Positions 25,800-32,823 of a stretch of DNA of 64,000 bases are shown here, piece after piece. The stretch comes from Tepidibacter aestuarii (GTDB taxonomy: Bacteria > Bacillota > Clostridia > Peptostreptococcales > Peptostreptococcaceae). Position 1 is the stretch's first letter, and the number at the start of each line of letters is the position of its first letter. The notes beneath the pieces are model-generated. The model was not told where the DNA came from and made no database searches. It saw only the letters and a program-made list of their open reading frames with translations. The translations under genes and the position numbers were made by a program. The stretch is from contig NZ_OW235315.1 in the NCBI RefSeq assembly GCF_934924865.1, positions 1,178,001-1,242,000 of the forward strand, read 5' to 3'.

Positions 25800-25835
25800 A
25801 GGATAGATCAAAAATTGATCTATCCTCTTTTTTGT
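25800..25835 (+). terminator. Orphan terminator upstream of the hydrogenase-like gene
   Basis: AGGATAGATCAA pairs perfectly with TTGATCTATCCT around AAA and is followed by CTTTTTT. No forward gene ends between the previous terminator (25490) and here. It must therefore end a short RNA or act as an attenuator in the leader of the gene at 25897. Confidence 0.8.
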
Positions 25836-25896
25836 ACATATAAGGTACTTGCTTTGGTAATAATATCCTAAATAAGATATATTAGAGGTGGGTAAT

Positions 25897-27276
25897 TTGA
25901 ATAAAAAATTTAAAAATTTTCAAGAAAAGAGAATGTATATATTCTCAGAAATTGTGAATAGATATTGGAATGATAAATTAAAGGATAAGGATGATTTAGA
26001 AAATTTAGCTTATGATATTAAAGAAAAGTATGGATTCGAAGAAAAGGATATGAACTTTATCAAAAATCATATAAGGGTAGCAATGGGACTTGATCCGAGC
26101 ACTAATGAAAGATTTGAGGGTGAGATGAAAAACATAAAAGAAATAAAAAAGGTTAATAATCCTATAGTTACTAAAATAGATGGTGTTTGTGATTATTGTG
26201 AAAAGGATTGTAACTGTAAAGATACTTGTAAGTATGAATCTAATATATACAAAAGAACAAAAGGTCCTATTATAGAAAATAATAGATGCTTAGATTGTGG
26301 GGACTGTGTTAAGGAATGTGATTTTGGGGCTTTGGCAGATAAGATAGAGTTTGTTCCTTTAATTGATATGTTAAAAGATGAGAATACCAAGGTATATGCA
26401 ACAGTTGCACCATCAATAACAGGCCAATTTGGAGATGTAACTATGGGTCAAATTAGAACAGCTTTAAAGCTTATGGGGTTTGAGGATATGATAGAGGTTG
26501 CATTATTTGCTGACATATTGACTATAAAAGAAGCTTTTGAATTTATTGAACTTGTTCAAGATGAAGAAGATTTTTATTTGACTAGTTGCTGTTGCCCTGT
26601 GTGGTTTAAACTAGTTCAAAAGAAATATCCTGAGTTATTTGAACATATGCCACCATCTATATCACCAATGATTGCGTCAGGAAGATTTCTCAAGAAGATT
26701 TATGAGGGTTCAAAGGTAGTATTTATAAGTCCTTGTATAGCAAAAAAAGCTGAGGCAAAAGAAGAAGAGTTAAGAGGTGATATTGATTTTGTACTGACGT
26801 TTAGGGAGCTTAAAGAGGTATTTGATACTCTTAATATAAATTTAAGCAGACTTGCAAATGATGAGAAGGATCAAGCATCGTTTGCCGGACGAGTATATGC
26901 AAGAACAGGAGGAGTAAGCTTTTCTGTTAAAAGTGTAGTCAACAGATTAAATCCTAAAAGACTTATAAAGTTAAAATCAAAAAAGGTAGATGGAGCTAAG
27001 GATTGTAATAAACTTTTAAGTGACCTGTCTAGTGATCAAAAGATAGATTATAACTTTGTAGAGGGTATGGGATGTAAAGGTGGGTGCGTTGGAGGACCTA
27101 GAACTAACATAGATGTAGCTAAAGCCACATCACTAGTTAATGAGTTTGGTGAGGATTCTTTAATAATGACTCCTTTTGATAATGAAAATGTAGTTAAGAT
27201 ATTAAGCCAATTTAAAGTTCATGATATAAATAAGATGATGCAAAATGAAGAAATAGTTAATATACTAAAAAGATAG
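25897..27276 (+). CDS. Monomeric [FeFe]-hydrogenase-like iron-sulfur protein
   Basis: This is a 459-residue protein. An N-terminal helical part is followed by a Cys-rich segment (about 95-155) with CDYCEKDCNCKDTC and a ferredoxin-type CLDCGDCVKEC. The H-cluster domain has variant motifs TSCCCPVWFK, SPCIAKKAEA and EGMGCKGGCVGGPR, so all four cluster cysteines appear present. The third motif resembles group B [FeFe] hydrogenases rather than classical HydA. It would evolve or sense hydrogen in the cytoplasm. The TTG start at 25897 follows AGAGGTGGG; an in-frame GTG at 25888 lies within that site. Confidence 0.88.
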   Translation: MNKKFKNFQEKRMYIFSEIVNRYWNDKLKDKDDLENLAYDIKEKYGFEEKDMNFIKNHIRVAMGLDPSTNERFEGEMKNIKEIKKVNNPIVTKIDGVCDYCEKDCNCKDTCKYESNIYKRTKGPIIENNRCLDCGDCVKECDFGALADKIEFVPLIDMLKDENTKVYATVAPSITGQFGDVTMGQIRTALKLMGFEDMIEVALFADILTIKEAFEFIELVQDEEDFYLTSCCCPVWFKLVQKKYPELFEHMPPSISPMIASGRFLKKIYEGSKVVFISPCIAKKAEAKEEELRGDIDFVLTFRELKEVFDTLNINLSRLANDEKDQASFAGRVYARTGGVSFSVKSVVNRLNPKRLIKLKSKKVDGAKDCNKLLSDLSSDQKIDYNFVEGMGCKGGCVGGPRTNIDVAKATSLVNEFGEDSLIMTPFDNENVVKILSQFKVHDINKMMQNEEIVNILKR

Positions 27277-27386
27277 TAGTTATTCAAGAATATAACAGGT
27301 AATATAAAGCAAAATCTTGGTAACTTTTAATATAAAAAATCATAATTTATAGAAAAAAGATTTTTTATAAAAGGAGCCAAAAGACT

Positions 27387-27581
27387 ATGTATTACAACGA
27401 TTATTATAAACCTTATAAACCTTATCACCCTCATCACCCTCATCACCCAAAAAAGGGAGGAAATAAAAAACATAAAAAATATAAGAATTGTATAGATAAA
27501 TGCTATTACAAACATAAAAATAATCCTAGAAAATATATGAATTGTATATATAGATGTATGATGGAATATGGATATAGATGA
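27387..27581 (+). CDS. Small His/Pro/Tyr-rich protein with twin CX3C motif
   Basis: This 64-residue, strongly basic protein has two parts. Residues 2-21 are Tyr/Lys/Pro then His/Pro repeats (YKPYKPYHPHHPHHP, encoded partly by a direct CACCCTCAT repeat). Residues 32-64 carry two copies of a YxNCIxxC unit, giving C35-X3-C39-X13-C53-X3-C57. That spacing suits a disulfide-linked or metal-binding helical hairpin. The ATG follows AAAGGAGCC. Small Tyr/His/Cys-rich clostridial proteins are often spore-coat components, but this is inference only. A terminator follows. Confidence 0.75.
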   Translation: MYYNDYYKPYKPYHPHHPHHPKKGGNKKHKKYKNCIDKCYYKHKNNPRKYMNCIYRCMMEYGYR

Positions 27582-27615
27582 GGAGATGAATAAAATATCT
27601 ACGGAGTAGATAATT

Positions 27616-27647
27616 AAAAAGGGATTCTATTTAGAATCCCTTTTTAA
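27616..27647. terminator. Bidirectional terminator between the small Cys gene and the amidase
   Basis: AAAAAGGGATTCTA pairs with TAGAATCCCTTTTT around TT, with T or A tracts on both sides. It overlaps the amidase stop codon on the reverse strand. Confidence 0.85.
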
Positions 27648-28753
27648 TATGCTTTTTCAAAGTGTTCTATATGGTTTGCAAGTTTTATTATAAGAAGATG
27701 TACATTTTCAATACTGTAAATATCATTATCTAACCAATATTCAGGAGTATTTATAACATTGCAACCGGCAAGATATATAATTCCATCTTCAAATGTAGAT
27801 TTATTAGTATACTTAATAATTAATTCTTCGAAATATTTTATTTCATATGAAGAATTATCTATCCAATAATAAGGAGAGTTTATTACTCCATAATCATAAA
27901 GAGTATAAACAGAATCTGCAAATTCAAAATGCTCTATATTATCGGAGATCTTTATAATAAACAGCTGAATATTTTCAATACTATAAGTATTATTATTTAG
28001 CCAGTAATTAGGTGAATCTATAATATTACATTGAGCTAGATGAATAATGGCTTCATCAAAATTATCTTTGCCAGTATATTTAATCACTAATTCTTCAAAG
28101 TACGGTATCTCATATGAATTACTTTCTATCCAGTAAGATGGAATATTTATAAACCCATACTCACAAAGCTTATTAATTGCATCTATATATTCTGTATTAT
28201 TTTTATAAGGATGATTTATATATTCGCAAAAAGCTTTTATAACTTGTTCGGCATATATTTTCCAATCTTTAAGTAATTTTTCTCTATCATTTTGACTATC
28301 TATAAAGCAGTACTCAACTATGTTGGTTATGCAAGACCCTGTATTTCTGTGCATGAAATAGTAATCTTGACCTGAATACTGAGTACTTTTTTTTGAATAA
28401 ACTCTTCTAGGATATAGTCCAGACTCTACTAATTTATTGAATATTTCATAAGCTAATTTTCCATCATTGTGTATGGAATGAATAACCTCACAACCCTTTC
28501 TACCACCTGTATTTATATGATTGCTTATGCAATAAACTGCGTTAGACTCCATAACTATTTTAGCTCTTTCGTTTGGATTAAGGTATATATCAGAGTATCT
28601 AGTTATAGTCGCATTAATTCCAATCTCTTCAAATCTTTTAAGTTGATACAAGCTTATATCAAGTACAATATTTTTTTCATAAATATCTTGATAAGAACAA
28701 CCAGGGTCAACATCTCCATGGCCAGGGTCTATAATTATTAATGGATTACTCAT
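27644..28753 (-). CDS. N-acetylmuramoyl-L-alanine amidase with repeated C-terminal domain
   Basis: This 369-residue enzyme has a zinc-dependent Amidase_3 domain (1 to about 190): IIIDPGHGDVDPG, NERAKIVMES, SNHINTGGRKGCEVI and NIVEYCFID. It cleaves the lactyl-peptide bond of peptidoglycan. The rest (about 195-369) consists of two copies of an approximately 85-residue unit, each made of two shorter halves sharing a PxYW-(I/L)-(D/E/N)N-x-Y-(S/E)-I pattern. There is no signal peptide, which suits a phage-type lysin or spore-mother-cell enzyme. The ATG at 28753 follows AGAGGTGATT; the GTG at 28762 lies in that site. Confidence 0.88.
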   Translation of the reverse strand: MSNPLIIIDPGHGDVDPGCSYQDIYEKNIVLDISLYQLKRFEEIGINATITRYSDIYLNPNERAKIVMESNAVYCISNHINTGGRKGCEVIHSIHNDGKLAYEIFNKLVESGLYPRRVYSKKSTQYSGQDYYFMHRNTGSCITNIVEYCFIDSQNDREKLLKDWKIYAEQVIKAFCEYINHPYKNNTEYIDAINKLCEYGFINIPSYWIESNSYEIPYFEELVIKYTGKDNFDEAIIHLAQCNIIDSPNYWLNNNTYSIENIQLFIIKISDNIEHFEFADSVYTLYDYGVINSPYYWIDNSSYEIKYFEELIIKYTNKSTFEDGIIYLAGCNVINTPEYWLDNDIYSIENVHLLIIKLANHIEHFEKAY

Positions 28754-29230
28754 TTTAATCACCTCTTTATATAAGTTTATTCGAAAGCTAAAAGTTCTAA
28801 AACTCTATTCTCTTAAGGATAGAGATAAGACCTTAACAGCTTTTAGATTAGCTTAACTAAAAATCCAGCTGGAGCAAAAACTCCACTTGAATTAAGTTTT
28901 GTTTTATTTAATATATGTATATGTTTAAATACTTAAATATAGTTTACCAAAAGTATTGAAAAAAAATTAACGAAATCCGGCGGAAACTAAAAAACTTATA
29001 AAAAAATACAAAGTTGTTTGTAAAGATTAATCATGATTAGAAACATAAAAAATGTTGTATTTTGAATCTATTGAAGCATGTTTTTGAGTGACAAAAATAC
29101 ATAATATTTTTTTGGAGAAAAAATATCAAAAAAACATGAAATCAAAAAAATAACAATGCTAGAAAAACGAAATAAATGGTGTTAATATTGAATTAAGAAA
29201 AGTAAATTTTTAAAAAAAGAGGTGTAAGAA
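28754..29230. other. Divergent gene-free spacer
   Basis: About 480 bases lie between two divergent genes. The amidase-proximal part (28790-28915) is rich in short complementary segments, such as GGAG...CTCC at 28881-28898 and CTCTATTCTC/GGATAGAG, and may be a structured 5' leader on the reverse strand. The rest is A-rich, with a 12-base palindrome TAATCATGATTA (near 29030). I see no ORF with a ribosome binding site. Confidence 0.5.
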
Positions 29231-29899
29231 ATGCAAAAAAGAGAATTAGTTTATGGTAAAAGAAGAAACCTTATTAGTGAAGTAATTGCTAGTTTAGGTA
29301 AGGGCATTAAGGGGCAAATAAAATCATCATCTCCACAGTTTAGTATAGTGGAAAGTATAGGAATGTTAGGATTTTGTTCTATTGTATTTAGTTTGATGAA
29401 TATGGTTTTTTTAGCTAATCTTTCTTCGAATAATATCATAAATAACATATATAGCTTGACAGAAAATTTTGATTTATCGAAAGGGGTTAGTGTATTTAAC
29501 TTATCTAACTGGACAAATGTATTTGTAATTGGATCAAAAGCTATATTCATCGAAAGTTTAATGATAATAAGTTTTATAGCTTTAATAAACTTATTATCTA
29601 ATAAAAAGGTAGATTTTAAGAATCTAATAGTTTCAATAAATATATCGTACATTGTACCTATTGCTTATATATCTTTAGGAATAGTTGCATCAGCTGTATC
29701 AGTACAAATTAGTATGATATTATTTATAATAGCAAAGATTACTCAATATAAGTTACTTTATAACTATATTAAGAGTTTAACTGGATTATCTGTATTAAAA
29801 ACTACTTGTGTATATCCAATGATAATAGTTGCAAGTGAGCTTATAACTGTAGCTTACTTTAAAGAAAGTATTTTTGCTTTAGTTAGTTCAATATTATAA
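29231..29899 (+). CDS. Polytopic membrane protein of unknown function
   Basis: This 222-residue protein has a basic cytoplasmic start (MQKRELVYGKRRN) and about five hydrophobic spans near 40-65, 97-122, 135-158, 159-176 and 190-212. There is no catalytic or transporter motif. The overall layout resembles Yip1-like small membrane proteins, but I cannot assign a family. The ATG follows AGAGGTGTAAG. It is monocistronic, with a terminator downstream. Confidence 0.75.
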   Translation: MQKRELVYGKRRNLISEVIASLGKGIKGQIKSSSPQFSIVESIGMLGFCSIVFSLMNMVFLANLSSNNIINNIYSLTENFDLSKGVSVFNLSNWTNVFVIGSKAIFIESLMIISFIALINLLSNKKVDFKNLIVSINISYIVPIAYISLGIVASAVSVQISMILFIIAKITQYKLLYNYIKSLTGLSVLKTTCVYPMIIVASELITVAYFKESIFALVSSIL

Positions 29900-29904
29900 G
29901 ATTT

Positions 29905-29938
29905 AAAGATGTGTATGATTTTCATATGCATCTTTTTT
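29905..29938 (+). terminator. Terminator after the membrane protein gene
   Basis: AAAGATG-T-GTATGA pairs with TCATAT-G-CATCTTT (two wobble pairs) and ends in seven T residues. Confidence 0.75.
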
Positions 29939-29996
29939 TATACACTAAGGGATTATAAAAATTTTGTTCTCTGGATAATATTGATGTAAAAACTAC
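29939..29996 (+). repeat. Dispersed repeat, left-part copy (copy B)
   Basis: TACACTAAGGGATTATAAAA and TGGATAATATTGATGTAAAA parallel the left part of copy A at 9906-9967, including the position right after a terminator. The right-part hairpins seen at 9978 and 37611 are absent here. Confidence 0.5.
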
Positions 29997-30556
29997 TTAT
30001 AAATAAATTTAACTTCAGACTGATACAATCTTTTATACAGCTTATACTCCGCCTGTACTTCTCTTGTTGTTATGAAAATATTAGTGAAAAATTCCCATAA
30101 AAACACCCATCCACCTATATATATTCCTTCGTGTAAAATATTAAGAAATACGTTTTGTATATCTTTAATAAAAAAATAACCCATACTAAGAAATGAAATA
30201 GAAAGAAATAAATACGATAAAGTTTTTTTGTTAAGATTGGATTTGCTCTTTACAAGTCTATCGAGTGCATAGCTGTAATAATTTTTATAGGCTGATAATA
30301 AAGCTACTTCTTTCTTTGGATCTTTTTTAGACTCAGGTAAATAAAGAATAATTTGGATATTGAAACTTAAAGGTATATCCTCTGATGAATTTACTACAAA
30401 ATCATTAAATTCGTCTTCAATATCTCTTTTCTTAAAAGGTGAAGGGTCCCAATCATCATATACATCATCATAATCATCAAGAGACACTTGTATTAAATAA
30501 GTATTATTATTTTTATCATATTTATAGTGATTTTGAAAATATCTTTTTTTCCTCAT
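29993..30556 (-). CDS. Hypothetical two-span membrane protein with acidic N terminus
   Basis: This 187-residue protein opens with basic residues, then an Asp-rich stretch (VSLDDYDDVYDDWDPSPF). A soluble strand-rich segment ending in NIQIILYLPESKK follows, then two likely membrane spans at about 108-128 and 140-160. The C-terminal tail is basic. The start ATG (30554-30556) follows AAAGGTGATAT; an ATG five codons upstream lies before that site. Family and function are unknown. Confidence 0.7.
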   Translation of the reverse strand: MRKKRYFQNHYKYDKNNNTYLIQVSLDDYDDVYDDWDPSPFKKRDIEDEFNDFVVNSSEDIPLSFNIQIILYLPESKKDPKKEVALLSAYKNYYSYALDRLVKSKSNLNKKTLSYLFLSISFLSMGYFFIKDIQNVFLNILHEGIYIGGWVFLWEFFTNIFITTREVQAEYKLYKRLYQSEVKFIYK

Positions 30557-30809
30557 TATATCACCTTTCATTTTTTTATTTGAACAAGTAAATTATTTCT
30601 GCCCTTTTGTATAATATAACCTTAATTTATTTTATGCACATTATAACACATTTATTTATCATAGTCCCCAAGTTTTGATAAATTATTTTTGTTTCCACTT
30701 TTACTTAAATAGCTGACATATTTACTTCTAACAACTTTATTAAATGCATTTTTTCAGTGGTTCATTTCTGATGATACTAAAATTTAAAACTTTATTTTTA
30801 AAAATATTG
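30557..30809. other. Gene-free spacer upstream of the lysine operon promoter
   Basis: About 250 AT-rich bases lie between the divergent membrane-protein gene and the lysine operon promoter. I see no ORF, hairpin or repeat that I can defend. Confidence 0.5.
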
Positions 30810-30838
30810 TTGACTCTCAGTATAATATCTGTTAGAAT
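30810..30838 (+). promoter_or_regulatory. Sigma-A promoter of the lysine operon
   Basis: TTGACT (30810-30815) and TAGAAT (30833-30838) are separated by 17 bases. Transcription starting near 30845 would include both lysine riboswitches. Confidence 0.75.
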
Positions 30839-30884
30839 TCTTTTAAACAATTAATCAGAAAATAAAAAAAAATATAAACAATAT

Positions 30885-31016
30885 GATATAGAGGCCGCGG
30901 TTGCAATTAGTACTGCATATGATAGATATATACAGGAAAGGTCCAACCGCCGAAATACATAGATGAATAAATCCTATGTATTGGGACTATGTTGAATAAA
31001 CATAGTACTGTCTTTA
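30885..31016 (+). promoter_or_regulatory. Lysine riboswitch, first aptamer
   Basis: This shows the L-box core in order: GATATAGAGGCCGCGGTTG, AGTACTGCATATG, GGAAAGGTCCAACCGCCGAA, a stem ATACATAG/CTATGTAT, TTGGGACTATG, TTGAATAAACATAGTA and CTGTC. These match the conserved elements of the Bacillus lysC leader, including the GCCGAA and GAATAAA-type blocks. Lysine binding should favour the terminator at 31107. Downstream (31012-31039) lies a hairpin CTTTAGAAAAT/ATTTTCTAAAG. Confidence 0.93.
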
Positions 31017-31106
31017 GAAAATAGCCCAATTTTCTAAAGGAGGACTTATCATGTTGGGGCAAAAGGAATAGATGTTTTTGTATAAAACAGTATTTTAGTT
31101 TTGTAT

Positions 31107-31146
31107 AAAGCAGTTATGAGTGCCTTTTGCTCATAACTGCTTTTTT
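31107..31146 (+). terminator. Terminator of the first lysine riboswitch
   Basis: AAAGCAGTTATGAG pairs with CTCATAACTGCTTT and ends in T6. An upstream GGGGCAAAAGG (31056-31066) can pair with the loop/right-arm CCTTTTGCTC (31123-31132) as a possible antiterminator. Confidence 0.88.
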
Positions 31147-31193
31147 ATATACAAGGAATTATTACATTTAAAAATAAAAAATATAAACAATAT

Positions 31194-31325
31194 GATATAG
31201 AGGCCGCGGTTGTAAAGAGTACAGCATATAAATGTTATAGATTGGAAAGGTCCAACCGCCGAAATACATAGAATTTATGTATTGGGACTATGTTGAATAA
31301 GCATAGTACTGTCTTTAGAAAATAG
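31194..31325 (+). promoter_or_regulatory. Lysine riboswitch, second (tandem) aptamer
   Basis: This repeats the first aptamer about 309 bases downstream with high identity: GATATAGAGGCCGCGGTTG, AGTACAGCATATA, GGAAAGGTCCAACCGCCGAA, TTGGGACTATGTTGAATAA and TAGTACTGTC. Differences sit mostly in loops and in paired stems (for example AAACATAG to AAGCATAG), so the fold is preserved. Lysine must be absent from both aptamers for full read-through. Confidence 0.93.
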
Positions 31326-31406
31326 CCCAATTTTCTAAAGGAGGACTTATCATATTGGGGCAAAAGGAATTATTGTTTTTATATAAAATATACTTTGATT
31401 TTGTAT

Positions 31407-31447
31407 AAAACAGTCATGAGTACCTTTTGCTCATGACTGTTTTTTTT
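31407..31447 (+). terminator. Terminator of the second lysine riboswitch
   Basis: AAAACAGTCATGAG pairs with CTCATGACTGTTTT and ends in a long T run. It differs from the first terminator by paired changes, and lies 53 bases before lysA. Confidence 0.9.
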
Positions 31448-31500
31448 ATTTATAAAAAAGCATGAAAAATGAAAACATATATAAGAGAGGTGACGTTATA

Positions 31501-32802
31501 ATGAAATTATTTGGAACAATGAATATAAATGATATGGGAAATTTTGAAATAGGAAATTGTGATGTAGTTGATTTAGCTAAAGAGTATGGAACTCCACTAT
31601 ATGTAGTAGATGAAGAGTTAGTTAGGGATAATTGCAAATTATTTAATAAAAGTTTTTCGTTGAAAGGAATTAATACTGAAGTAATATATGCTTCTAAAGC
31701 ATTTTTAAATTTAGCTATATGTAAAATTATAAAAGCTGAAGGGTTATGTTTAGATGTTGTATCTGGTGGAGAACTATATACTGCGTTAAAAGCAAATTTT
31801 CCTCCAAATAAAATATATATGCATGGAAATAACAAAACAGAAGAAGAATTAACTTTAGCTATTAAATCAGGTGTAGGTAGAATAATAGTAGATAATAGAC
31901 AAGAATTAGACTTATTAGAGAGCTTATGTGAAGAATTAGATAAAAAAATAGATGTATTATTAAGAGTAAATCCAGGAATAGAAGCATATACCCATGAGTA
32001 TATTCAGACTTCTAAAAATGATTCAAAGTTTGGTGAATCAATATTTAGTGATGATATTCATTTTGTAATAAATAAATTTCAAATGAGTGATAGAGTCAAT
32101 TTAAAGGGATTTCATTGTCATATAGGTTCTCAAATTTTTGAGGAGCAGTCATTTTATTCAAGTGTTTTAGCTATGTTTGAATTTATAAAAGAAATAAAAG
32201 ATAAGAGTAATTTTACTACTGAAGAATTAAATTTAGGTGGAGGGTTTGGAGTACGCTATACTGATGAAGATGATCAAATTGATATAAAAAAGTGTCTTAA
32301 TAATATGCTTTTACTAATAAAAGACGTAACACAAAAAATTGGTGTAAAAATTCCAAAGGTAATGATAGAACCAGGACGAGCAATAGTTGCTAATGCAGGA
32401 ACTACACTTTATAAAATAGGAGGAACTAAAAAAACATATTCAGGTAAGGAGTATATATTTGTTGATGGAGGTATGACTGATAATCCAAGAACAGCTTTAT
32501 ATAATGCTAAGTATGAAGCTGTTGTTGCTAATAAAATGAATTTTGAACATGGAAAAACATATACTGTTGCAGGAAAATGTTGTGAATCTGGGGATATTAT
32601 AATAAAAAATATTAAACTACCAAAAGTTCAAAGAAATGATGTATTAGCTGTTCTAAGCACAGGTGCATATAATTACAGCATGTCCAGCAATTACAATAGA
32701 ATTTTAAAGCCGGCAGTAGTATTTGTTAAAGGTGGAGAATCAAGACTTGCTGTTAAAAGAGAAACGTATGAAGATCTTATTAGAAATGATATATTATTTT
32801 AA
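31501..32802 (+). CDS. lysA: Diaminopimelate decarboxylase
   Basis: This 433-residue PLP enzyme converts meso-diaminopimelate to lysine, the last step of the pathway. The PLP lysine is K66 in VIYASKAF. Other motifs are GFHCHIGSQIF, NLGGGFGVRY, EPGRAIVANAG and the substrate-binding CCESGDII near the end. The ATG at 31501 follows AGAGAGGTGACG; an in-frame ATG at 31462 has no such site. It is unusual in being first in the operon, so lysine feedback acts before both lysine and peptidoglycan precursor genes. Confidence 0.97.
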   Translation: MKLFGTMNINDMGNFEIGNCDVVDLAKEYGTPLYVVDEELVRDNCKLFNKSFSLKGINTEVIYASKAFLNLAICKIIKAEGLCLDVVSGGELYTALKANFPPNKIYMHGNNKTEEELTLAIKSGVGRIIVDNRQELDLLESLCEELDKKIDVLLRVNPGIEAYTHEYIQTSKNDSKFGESIFSDDIHFVINKFQMSDRVNLKGFHCHIGSQIFEEQSFYSSVLAMFEFIKEIKDKSNFTTEELNLGGGFGVRYTDEDDQIDIKKCLNNMLLLIKDVTQKIGVKIPKVMIEPGRAIVANAGTTLYKIGGTKKTYSGKEYIFVDGGMTDNPRTALYNAKYEAVVANKMNFEHGKTYTVAGKCCESGDIIIKNIKLPKVQRNDVLAVLSTGAYNYSMSSNYNRILKPAVVFVKGGESRLAVKRETYEDLIRNDILF

Positions 32803-32823
32803 ATATTAAAGGGGGCAATTAAT

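Noticed and set aside
27429..27452. CRISPR-like short tandem repeat
   Set aside because: It is an in-frame CACCCTCAT repeat encoding His-Pro residues, not spaced repeats. No CRISPR array is seen anywhere in the window.
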